Positions 18,601 to 27,680 of a stretch of 64,000 bases of DNA are shown one piece after another. The notes below the pieces were generated by a model, which saw only the letters and a program-made list of their open reading frames with translations, had not been told where the DNA came from and did no database searches. Origin of the DNA: Megascapheus bottae. Lineage: Eukaryota > Chordata > Mammalia > Rodentia > Geomyidae. Location: assembly GCA_024803745.1 (NCBI GenBank), contig JANJXV010000030.1:5971001-6035000 (forward strand), in the 5' to 3' direction. A program made the position numbers and the translations under genes. Positions within the stretch are counted from its first letter, which is position 1. Each line of letters opens with the position of its first letter.

Positions 18601-21451
18601 CCACTCAAACTGCTCACAAGAAATGATCATTGAATTACCATTTCTCTCTTTAAGCCTTGATATAATCTCCAGTGCATGCCCAGGAGGGCACAGGCAGATG
18701 GGATTATCTTCGCAGAACTTACCTTTGGTGAGTTCTGCATTTGAGGTACTGGAATTAAATCAATGTGTGCTTAATTTTTTTCTTAACCTACCTAAAAGCA
18801 AGAATTTTGCATCATAAAAAGCATCAAAATCAAGTAATTCTAGTTAATTTTTGTCATTGAAAGACTCCAGGAATACCTCAGCATATAAGAATAATCATGC
18901 AATAATTATACTGAGGTCACCAAATTGACATGAAAGGTACTTAGGAAAAATACACAAAAGTATGGTGCAAATTTATATTACTCTGCCCATGAAGTATACT
19001 CCCAACTATCAACCAACATGAGGCATACTGTCTATAGAGAATGTTGTGCATTATTTCCCGAGTTTCATAGTCTAATTGCTAGGACACGCCAAAATTCAGT
19101 GTGCTAAAGGAAAACAAGAAACATAAATAACTTCCACTGTCGGTACCAGCAGGTTAGAGGAATCTACCATCTTCCATTTTATGATAAAGTAAAAGTGCCG
19201 AACAGAACCAAATGGACATTTAGATGAAGAGTGCTGTGTGGTATAACTCTTTTTCTGCACATCTTTTTCTTCCTTTTTTCTTTTTTCTTTTTTTGCCATT
19301 CCTAGGGCTTGAAATCAGGGCCCAGGCACTGAGCTTGAGCTTTCTGAGGGCTAACACTCTACCACTTGAGTCACAGCATCATTTCCGACTTTTTCTGTGT
19401 ATGTGGTACCAAGGGACCAAGCTCAGGATTTCATGCATTTAGGCAAGCACTAAATAACTAGGTCAAATTTCCAGCCTTTTTCTCTTGGTTTTATAAAACT
19501 AAACATTAACAGGAAAAAAATATTCAGTGAACACGTATTTATTTTCAAAAAAGAATTTATCTTCATCAAGGAATTCTTTGTGAATTCCAAATTGCAAAAT
19601 AAATAAATAAATAAAAATAAAACTTCTTTTGTTAAAGATATATATGGCTTAAATTTAAAATTATTGTTTGTTCCACAAAATGGGATAATGATGTGAAACT
19701 GCACTTAAAAAGATTTTTAAAATTAAAAAACTAAGTAAAAATATTACAAAAGGCACTGGTGGCTTATGACTGAAATCCTAGCTTCTCAGAAAGAAGAAAT
19801 CTAAGGATCACAGTTTGAGGACAGCCTAGGAGAATAAAGCAATGAGTCTCTTATCTCCAATTAACCACCAGAAGTAGCACTGTGGCTCAAGTGAGAGAGT
19901 GCTAGCCTTGAGCCAAAAAGCTCATGGACAGCTCCCAGGTCCTAAGTTCAAACCCCATAAACGACCAAAAAATAAAGTACACAATGTAGAACTTAGGGCA
20001 TAGATGAAAGGGTAATGTGCTTATCTAGCATTCACATGAGTCAATCTTTAATTGCTGGTAGTCAACTAATTAATCTAAAAAATATGTAAATTAGATAATG
20101 CCTTTTACTTGTCTCCCCTGATCCCATGCCAGACCTTCTCAGGTATAAATGAACTCAAAAGCTTTATAAGGAAGAGGTTATAGTGGAGTTCTTGATTCTC
20201 CCCTGCCTCCATCCTACATTCTCCAAAGACTTATAGGTTCAGTATTTATCTTTGGATATTTCTAAAATCTCTCAGAAAGTAAAGCTATAGATTCAATTGT
20301 CAGGGAACTCATCTATATTGGGAAACCAAGGGGTCTGTGGAAAGTTTTTTTTAAACATACATTAAAACGGACCAGTAGCTAGTATGTCCCTTTATTATAT
20401 CCCAAAGATGCCTAACACATTGATACTTTCAGGTAAATTTCCAATAGTTGAGATCATGTAAAGGTCTTGGGAAAAGGGTAAGGTGAAGGCCAGAAGTCAG
20501 CCATGAGAAACAAATGTATCTTTAGCCCAGTTCCTGGATCGCCCTGCAGGACAGAAAGATGTACTATTTCCCTCCATCCTGTCCACCAAGTGTTCTCACA
20601 AAGGTCGACCAGAAGCTTTAGTATTTGAAGACTTGCCAGTCTTTTTTTTAAAGAGATAATGCAGTGTGATTTCCTTCCATCTTGCCCTTTGCAATGCAAC
20701 TTGTTCATAGAATAATTTTTCTAGCATTCTAAATAATTGATGATTATGACTTCATAATACTCTGAAAAATTCTGCACACTTGATGTTTGAATCAGGTTAC
20801 TCACTTCTTTTTATGTATGTGTGGGTCATGGGGCTAGAACTCTGGGTGGGCATTATCCCGGAGGTCTTCAGCTCAAGGCTATTGCCCTACCCCTTGAGCC
20901 ACAGCACCACTTCCCCTCTTCTAAGCAATTAATTGGAGATAAGAGTCTTAAAGTCTCTAGTGCCTAGGCTGACTTTGAACTGTGATCCTCAGCTCTCAGC
21001 CTCCTGAATAGCTAGGATTAGAGGTGTGAGCCACCATGCCCATTCCAGGTTACCCCTTTCTTGATTCCTCTAGGAGTACATAGTTTCTTTTTTCTAAAGC
21101 AAGCAAACAAACCTGGTGTATGTAATTCTTCCCTAGGTAAAATTTTGTTCCACCTCCACCCATTCTTTTACGGACAAGATAATTAAATCCTACTGCCCAC
21201 ACACCACGTGGCAGCATGGCTTAGCTCTATCCTAGAAACGAAAAACAAACCTGAGAACCAGGGAAGTCCCAGTATTCGTACAAGAAATGGATAAGTTAAC
21301 AGCACGGGTCAACTTCCTCTCACCCGAAGTTCTTTTCTTTGGAACTGTCCACCAAATGATGACTTACCTCTTCAGGTGTGTAGGTGCCAAAGCCCAGAGT
21401 AGGCATCAAGTGGCCATCATTCAGTGTCACATATGTATGTTTGGAGCTCAT
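9881..21451 (-). CDS. AKR1C: Gene B: AKR1C-type aldo-keto reductase, complete (9 exons, 323 aa)
   Basis: The coding exons are 21451-21368, 18488-18321, 17445-17329, 16586-16509, 15586-15464, 12218-12109, 11882-11717, 11161-11079 and 9923-9881, all with AG/GT boundaries. They encode 323 residues, the usual AKR1C length. The product should be a cytosolic (beta/alpha)8 NAD(P)(H)-dependent hydroxysteroid/alcohol dehydrogenase. Asp50, Tyr55, Lys84, His117, Ser166, Asn167, Gln190, Tyr216 and Trp227 are present. Positions 270 and 276 are Gln and Glu, not the Lys/Arg that bind the NADPH 2'-phosphate, so NAD(H) preference is inferred. The protein ends [10 protein letters not shown]. An HNF1-type site lies 79-93 bases before the ATG, suggesting liver or gut expression. 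It resembles rodent Akr1c12/13 by memory only. Confidence 0.95.
11079..11161 (-). CDS. AKR1C: Gene B exon 8
   Basis: The 83-base exon encodes [20 protein letters not shown] and then FRYAPAP. The donor is GTAAGTAA and the acceptor ATTACAG. Confidence 0.94.
11446..11510 (+). repeat. (GA)n microsatellite in gene B intron 7
   Basis: Pure GA run on the plus strand, hence CT-rich in the gene B transcript, about 207 bases beyond the exon 7 donor. Confidence 0.97.
11717..11882 (-). CDS. AKR1C: Gene B exon 7 (codons 227-282)
   Basis: It encodes [20 protein letters not shown] and ends [14 protein letters not shown]. Gln270 is at 11755-11753 and Glu276 at 11737-11735. Confidence 0.95.
12109..12218 (-). 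CDS. AKR1C: Gene B exon 6 (codons 191-227, split)
   Basis: It encodes [20 protein letters not shown] and then Tyr216 with C-A-L-G after it; the last two bases begin Trp227. The acceptor TTTCCAG lies only about 20-40 bases from antisense L1 sequence. Confidence 0.93.
12240..12720 (+). mobile_element. L1 3' end (ORF2 end plus UTR), antisense in gene B intron 5
   Basis: Bases 12258-12400 match the L1 ORF2 end (cacaatggaa...aagtaagtcagac) seen in reverse at 9005-9238. The rest to about 12700 is A/G-rich UTR-like sequence of a different subfamily. Its right edge is uncertain. Confidence 0.75.
13704..13900 (+). mobile_element. ID-like SINE, near full length
   Basis: It has a tRNA-like head (TTTGGCCTAGTGGTAGAGTG as A box, GGTTTGATTCC as B box), the body AAAAAAGCCAGAAG, and an A-rich tail. 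Confidence 0.9.
15464..15586 (-). CDS. AKR1C: Gene B exon 5 (codons 150-190)
   Basis: It encodes [20 protein letters not shown] (Ser166, Asn167) and ends with Gln190. The acceptor reads CCCCTAG. Confidence 0.95.
15636..15676 (+). repeat. (CA)n microsatellite
   Basis: CA run in intron 4 of gene B, followed by a SINE head fragment (about 15680-15735). Confidence 0.96.
15739..16138 (+). repeat. 400-base pure polypurine tract (GAA/GGA/GGAA arrays)
   Basis: No pyrimidine occurs on the plus strand from 15739 to 16138. Blocks of GAA, GGA, AGGAAG and GGAGAA alternate. It makes up about 43 percent of intron 4 of gene B, where the transcript is all pyrimidine, and ends about 150 bases before the exon 5 acceptor. 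Confidence 0.97.
16509..16586 (-). CDS. AKR1C: Gene B exon 4 (codons 124-149)
   Basis: It encodes [15 protein letters not shown] and ends DLLATWE. The acceptor is TTCCAG and the donor GTGAGT. Confidence 0.95.
17329..17445 (-). CDS. AKR1C: Gene B exon 3 (codons 85-123)
   Basis: It encodes [11 protein letters not shown] and [11 protein letters not shown] with His117. The acceptor is TTCAG and the donor GTAGGC. Confidence 0.95.
18321..18488 (-). CDS. AKR1C: Gene B exon 2 (codons 29-84)
   Basis: It starts [20 protein letters not shown], carries Asp50 and Tyr55 in [12 protein letters not shown], and ends with Lys84. Confidence 0.95.
19290..19478 (-). mobile_element. ID-like SINE
   Basis: Reverse copy in intron 1 of gene B, with complements of the usual 'tagccctc' and 'gtggtaga' phrases. 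Confidence 0.82.
19750..19970 (+). mobile_element. B1/ID composite SINE
   Basis: Forward copy with 'tcttatctccaattaaccac' in the middle and 'ttcaaaccccataa' at the end. Confidence 0.82.
20815..21045 (-). mobile_element. B1/ID composite SINE
   Basis: Reverse copy ending with 'ggtgtgagccaccatgcc', the complement of the 7SL-like head. Confidence 0.85.
21368..21451 (-). CDS. AKR1C: Gene B exon 1 (codons 1-28)
   Basis: It encodes [20 protein letters not shown] and then FGTYTPEE, with Tyr24 kept. The donor reads GTAAGTC. Confidence 0.95.
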
Positions 21452-21529
21452 GGTTAGTCTGTCTTTTGGCTGAGAACAATCTGTTTCTCCTCTTGCAGGG
21501 CAGTCAGCAAGTCATAGACCTACCTGCTT

Positions 21530-21544
21530 GATTAATGATTAACC
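21530..21544 (-). promoter_or_regulatory. HNF1-type site upstream of gene B
   Basis: The minus strand reads GGTTAATCATTAATC, an almost perfect HNF1 palindrome (GGTTAATNATTAAC). It lies 79-93 bases 5' of the ATG. Confidence 0.6.
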
Positions 21545-21601
21545 AAAAGTTATTCATTATTGGGAGATGCAGTGAGGTTAAAGTAATATTCCAGATATTC
21601 A

Positions 21602-21705
21602 TATATGGTTGTTCATGCCTGTAATCCCAGCCTTTAGAAAGTTGAAGCAGGCACATTGTGTGTTGGAATTCAGCCTGGTCTACTTAGGGAATTCTATAAA
21701 AACAA
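21602..21705 (+). mobile_element. Degraded B1-like SINE
   Basis: The phrases CATGCCTGTAATCCCAGCCT and ATTCAGCCTGGTCTACTTAG match rodent B1 order and spacing. Confidence 0.75.
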
Positions 21706-22299
21706 AAACAAAATGAGTTGTAGAAAAACAACAGACTACACTCATGGTCATGTGCTAAAATTTTTTGGACAAATTGAAGGTTGGTATTTAAGTATAAACT
21801 GAACAGAACCAAAGAAAACTAGTTTCCAGTCCCTTTCTTTTCCTGTGGTGTATAAAGTTTCTGAAGCAGGCAACTGCAGATAGAACAAATGACACAAGTC
21901 TTCTGAGAGTGCCTCATTCACGTGAGGAGAAACCTGGCACCGAGTGGGTTGTAAGACCTCAACTCCTTTCTCAGGCTTCCAGAGGCTTGTCGTACACATG
22001 ACAAAGCCAAATGTTTTAGAGATAATGAGCACAAGCTCAGCGTGAAGTAGTGTGTGACCTAGCAAGATAAATCGTGTTCACTTTCACTTCACTTGAGCAA
22101 TAATCCTTGATCCATTTAAATGTGAAGGTCAACAAACAAACAAACAGCAACAACCTTTATACTGTGAAATCTATTTTTATGGGGGAAATCCTTATGGCCT
22201 ATCCACTGAAAAAAAAACCTTGAAAAAGTAGAGCCTTTTTACTCAGCACATGAACTACCTAGAATGCAACCATTCTGGTAAAAGATTTTCAGGGGGGAA

Positions 22300-24060
22300 A
22301 AAAGTAAGATGGCAGAAAATAAACAAGGAACCAACAGAGCTCTCTTGGACAAAAGAATGTTTTAGGGTCCCACAAGAGTATCTGCATTAGAGAGTCACAC
22401 CAAGTAAACTAAAATTATACAGAGATTAATCCAAAGCCGAAAATTACAAGCAGCCTGCTTAAGAAGATAGATGTAAGGCCCTTCTGGCAAGAGCAGCGGT
22501 GGTGGGAGCCGGAGGTAGCTGGGACAAAAGCAGCAGAGACAGTATGACCAGGGGCTTCCACTCACCTCCACAGAGAACTTGAAGACCAGGAATGGAAATC
22601 CACTTCCCAGCAGGACACGGATGCATTCAGAGACCCGTTGTCACGTCGCAGACAATCCCAAACAACACAGAAAGGCCTGAGCACCCACAGAAGAGAGCCT
22701 CCCTTCCTCCCAGAGAACAGTATCTGGAAGAAAACCCTCCCTTGGCTGGTGGCCCACTTCGTACTGGCCTGCAGCCTAGTTTCTGGGGCCTGGCTGCTAG
22801 TTTCACTTAATGGTCTGTGTTTCAGAGGCCTCCTGCCCCCACCCTGACCACAAACATCCTAAGAACCCAGTTTTAAGCTATAACTTAAAGAAAGCCATCT
22901 TAGCTTCCCAGTCCTCCACTTCTAGGCTAACCTCCACCTCTAGCAGGGCAGGGTTCATAAAGGCAAAAACCACATACAGGTGTCCAGGCAGTTTCCTAAG
23001 CAAGGAAGCTAATTCACAGAACCTACATTTGCCATTAGCCTTGTTATCATAAGCAATGAGCGATTCGGTGAGGTCACATGGTGGAGCCATTCGGGTGCTA
23101 CGTCTGCAGCTGCAGGTGGACTTCAGAAATAGCACGCAACCTAGGGAGTCAACGGTTTTGGTGAGGCCCAGGCAGGCAGCGTTTTGCCTGAGCAGTTAGA
23201 GACTAGAGATACTTGCAGATGCTTACATTACACTTTTCCTCCATGTTGGGACATGAGTGGTGTGCTCTATCCAGTGGAGACTTCTAACACCCTCTACTAC
23301 CCAAGAAGAATGCCGTCTCTGGGAATGGCCTAGAGCCTGCCAGAACACAGTCTGGGAACGTGGGCCTGGGAAGCAACCACATTTCTCACGCGGGCAAAAG
23401 AATCATATCCTTGCATTTCTCCTCTCTGATGTAAGCAAAAACTCCACATAGAGGAAGCAACCTGCCCCAGCAGGCTCAGAGAGAGGTGGCCCTGCCTCTC
23501 AGCACTGAGCAAAGACAAACTCAACACTCAGACATCTCAGCTTAATCCTCAGCTAGCCTGCACCCTAGAATTACACAACCAAAAGTCTGTTAGAAACCAC
23601 ACTAAAAAAAATGGATGGACCGTAAAAGCTGAACATGGTTCGAGGCTTGCCTAAAAGGAGGATCTCAGCAGCTAGGCCCTCTGGGCAAAGCCATTGATTC
23701 TAGACATGCCACAGTTCTGCTGACACTCAGGTTCCCTTGCAGAGACTCTAAGCAACATAAAACACTCTCTTCCTGATCTACCACCCAAAGCAAACCTCTG
23801 ATTGAGAGGAGGCATGCAAAGACTCAAGTCTAGAAGGCAGAACCTTTTCTCTGCCCTCTCAAACCAACCGATTGGAGAGTTCATGTGTTCCTTTTGAGAC
23901 GCATGTTAGGCTCAGATGGGCCTGAGATGGGAATTGAGGTACTGGCCATATCAAGAAGCCTCAAGAAAAGCTGATAACCACAAGGAAAGTGAAGTCCACC
24001 AACAGGCTGAATACTAGACATAGGGAAGAAAAAAAGTGTGCCAAAGAAATTGGAGAATTT
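22300..24060. other. Unclassified block, possibly an L1 5' region
   Basis: It starts with AGTAAGATGGCAGAAAATAA, reminiscent of L1 5' ends, then becomes GC-richer than its surroundings with many short unrelated open frames. It has no AKR1C similarity that I can see. The L1 5' UTR reading is a guess. Confidence 0.3.
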
Positions 24061-25293
24061 ATTTCATTTTTTTTATATTTTGTTGTAAGGGTAATATACA
24101 GAGGGATTCATGTTGAGAATTGTTTCACTTGCTTTTTTTTTCTAGTCTTTTCATTACTGTTCTCTTTAGTCCTAGATATAATCTGCAATGATTACAAGAC
24201 TTCTTCCTTAATTGCATGCACAATTACTTCACACTATTTTTGATAACTCAGTTTTCTATGTCGCTGTCAGTCTTAATATTTATTACTATTATTATATATA
24301 TAATTTCTTAATTTTAATTTTTTTTCTGAAATTAAGTCTTAGCTCTCTTCATTCTCTTCCTTTCCTTTTCTTTATTCCTTCATTCTTATTTGCTCCTTTC
24401 TGTATTTTCATTATATCTCTTAATATTTCTTTTAATTTTACTTTAACATATTTTCCTTTTTTCTGGTCCTTTTGTCCTTTGTTTGCTTTTGTCCATCGGT
24501 CCTTAATTGTCTGTGAGTTTGACTGTATGTGTTTCCATTTTGACTATGGATAAATGACACATCCTATGATCAAAGTTACAAGTTAAAGGACCTTTCAACA
24601 CTATGAGTCTGCCCTGAAGAAGGTAAATCTGTAACTCTTGCTGCCATCAACAGGCCAAACTCCCACTGTGTATGAAGATGTGTCAGTGGTGAGCCGAACA
24701 CAGTGAAACGCCCACAGTATGAGTCTTGTTTTTCTTCATGGGTATATACAGTTGACTGTTGTCTGGACCTGCGTGATGTTACTAGCTTGCCAAGGGGATA
24801 CTGTTTCCCCTAGGTCCTGGCCCTTTAGGAATACTTTACCTTTTCCTTTCCTAGAGCTCTGATATAGAGCTGTTGAGAGGGGTTAGGGGAATGCTGATCA
24901 CCTCACAATATATGCCTCACTGTAAAGTCTGACAGCCATGAACCAAATGAAATACACTTCCTTTATGGACTAGAGGATCACTGATTCATAAATACCTGCT
25001 AGCAAGCATCTCCTTGGAGCATGTGCACTCAACCCACCTAGACCCCTGAAATAACATGAAAATGGCGATTATTAGGGGTTCACCATGGTACAGGATAGCA
25101 ATCCAGCCTGAGACACAGTTAGACTCAGCCTGAAAATAAATATTAAATGGAAAATGATTAGCATCATCTCCTGGTTCCTGTCGACAGACTTCCAGACAAA
25201 TCAGTTTTCGATGTGTACATAGGTGAGAGGGAAACAAAACATGCAAGGGACAAAGCCAGTGATAGGAAGAATCTTTGGGAAAACAGCATTATA

Positions 25294-25299
25294 TTTATT
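25294..25299 (-). terminator. Poly(A) signal AATAAA of gene C
   Basis: AATAAA on the minus strand, 224 bases past the gene C stop. The matching place in gene B is degenerate. Confidence 0.65.
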
Positions 25300-25315
25300 T
25301 CAAAAAGTGATATCA

Positions 25316-25465
25316 GGGGCCGAGAGCGTGGCCTAGTGTTTGCCTGGCATTCACGAAGTCCTGGGTTCTATTCTTCAGTACCACATACACAGAAAAAGCC
25401 AGAAGTGGTGCTGTGGCTCAAGTGGTAGAGGGCTAGCCTTGAGAAAGCCCAAGGACAAGAGCCTC
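25316..25465 (+). mobile_element. ID-like SINE inside the gene C 3' UTR
   Basis: Forward copy (GGGGCCGAGAGCGTGGCCTA head, missing part of the A box spacing) lying between the gene C stop codon and its AATAAA, antisense to the transcript. Gene B and the relic at 38.6 kb have unique UTR sequence here instead. Confidence 0.85.
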
Positions 25466-25522
25466 TGGCACCCAGGAGGCACCCAGAAGCCTCAGGCAGA
25501 AGACATCTCACAGGCCTCCATG

Positions 25523-25565
25523 TCAGTATTCATCAGAAAATGGATAGTTAGGGTGACCAGCAAAG
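25523..25565 (-). CDS. AKR1C: Gene C exon 9, coding part with TGA stop
   Basis: It encodes [13 protein letters not shown] and then TGA. The acceptor is CTTTGCAG. Confidence 0.95.
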
Positions 25566-27611
25566 CTGCAAAGAGAAAGAAGGCATAGCATAAGCTCTAG
25601 GATCCATCTTTATAGAAGTTAAAATGTGATGTCTGAAAAGCTACCATTCAGTTAACAAATAGTCATTATAGTTTCTGACTGAATGTAATTTTACAGGATT
25701 AGCTTTAAAATATGAGGACTAATACCTCCCAAATGAACAGAACAGGACAGAAAACACAAGAACAAGCATTAATATATACACTTCTCCCTTCTCTCTATGT
25801 TTCCATCGACCAAAGATAGAAAGAAAAATAAATGGCCCTTTGTATTACAGTTTCTCAAAGAACAAAGAAATCTCTTATGTCAAGCTCAGGACAGAAAAAA
25901 TGACAGATAGTAACTGAAACAAAAAGTAAGTTAAAGATTATTGTTTAGGGCTACAAATGTAATTTTAATTTTACTAATTTATGAATATAAGTTAAGTAAA
26001 TGTGCAATTTTATTTCATTATTTACTTACCAACACCATCTATGACATATTGTATTAGATTCTGCTACTAAAAGAAGTCATTTATATTTTCCAATACAATA
26101 CATAAAGTGTTAAAGAAGCATTACCTATTGAAGTGAATTGTTTAATGTCTGGTACACTCTAACTCATGGTATTATGTACCTACCCTAGACTTGATCTTCC
26201 TGTAGACTAAGAAAAATATAAGCAGTGAAATATAAGCATTTTAGAGCAAAGCTACTGTGTATTTGCTAATCCCTTTTCAAATAGGACCACATTTACCCAT
26301 ATTAGGAGTTAAGATTAATCACAATCAGAAGGAAATATGTTCTCAATGGTATACGTCCATTGTCACATTTTTGAACACATTTTGTTGTTGTTGTTGTTGT
26401 TGTTGTTTGGTTCCCCTCCCTATTGGTCATGGGCCTTGAACTCAGTACTTATGTGCTGTCCTAGCTCTTTTCTCAAGGCTAGTACTCTACCACTTTAGGC
26501 CAAAGGACCAATTCCACTTTTTGAGTGATTAATTGGAGATAAGGGTTTCACAGGGGACTTTCTGCCTGGCCTGTCTTTGAACTGTGATCCTCAGAGCTCA
26601 GCCTCCTGAGTAGCTAGGGTTACAGGTATGAGACTCTGGTGCCTGGCTTGGAAGACATTTATTTTGCCAGTCCTGGGCTTGAGCTCAGGGTCTGAGCACT
26701 GTCCTTGGGCTTTCTCAAGGCTAGAGCTGTACTACTTGGGTTACAGCACCATTTCCGGATTTTTCTATGTGTATGGTACTAAGAAATTGAACCCAGGTCT
26801 TTGTGCATGCTATTCAAGCACTCTACCACTATATCAAACTCCTGGCCTTGGAAGATGTTTTTGATGTCTATACATTTCCTTCAGTAATGGAATCAGAAAT
26901 TTCATTATTTTCTGCATTGAGATATTCTTAGTTCAGAAACTCAAAGCCAAATGTTCCATTGACTACCACAATGGGAGTCACTGGAGAGGAAAATACAGGA
27001 AGGAGGAGATTCAATACTGAAATGAGTTGAAGCTTAATATAGAATAACAATGTTACTTACAAATCAGCAGCAAGATATCTGAAGTTTCTGTTCAGGCCAT
27101 CTATCACTTTCATGTCCTCTAAAGATAATTGGAATCCAAATACCTATGGCGCAAGCAGAAACATTTAAAAATATTCAGATGCTACATGGACTATCTTGAA
27201 TATCCAAGGACACCAAATGAATGGCCAGCATTTAAAACACTGAACAAGTTTCTTGAAAGCATAAGTATGTTGAAACTACAGTATGCTATACAGAAGTGAA
27301 GGCCTGAGAAATAGCTGATACAGAACCACTGCTGCTGCTATTAAAACATTTGAACTTCATACACATAGCAGTTACCAAAGAATCAAGAGCAAGTTTTGAA
27401 ACTGCACAGTTGACATATTTTTATGTCTACAGTTAGATTTCTGTATTAGCCAATGAACAAGAATCTTTTCAGCGTACTTTAAATCAGGCATTGTCCAAAT
27501 GTTGGTTACATCATTTTACAAGGATAAGGGAGTTGACATGAAAAAATCTTTCCACCAAAAATTAGGAAATTTAAAGAACAAAACAAGTTTCATGAATGGT
27601 TAGATGGTATG

Positions 27612-27680
<69 letters not shown>

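Larger units (their letters stand above)
21545..25270. other. Intergenic region between genes B and C
   Basis: It holds a B1-like SINE, an unclassified GC-richer block (about 22300-24060), a T-rich block (24060-24560), and the 3' flank of gene C, which matches that of gene B (25160-25280 versus 9580-9700). No protein gene is supported. Confidence 0.65.

Noticed and set aside
22592..23135. Overlapping short frames around 22.6-23.1 kb
   Set aside because: Mutually overlapping, on both strands, without splice or homology support; likely chance frames in a GC-richer block.
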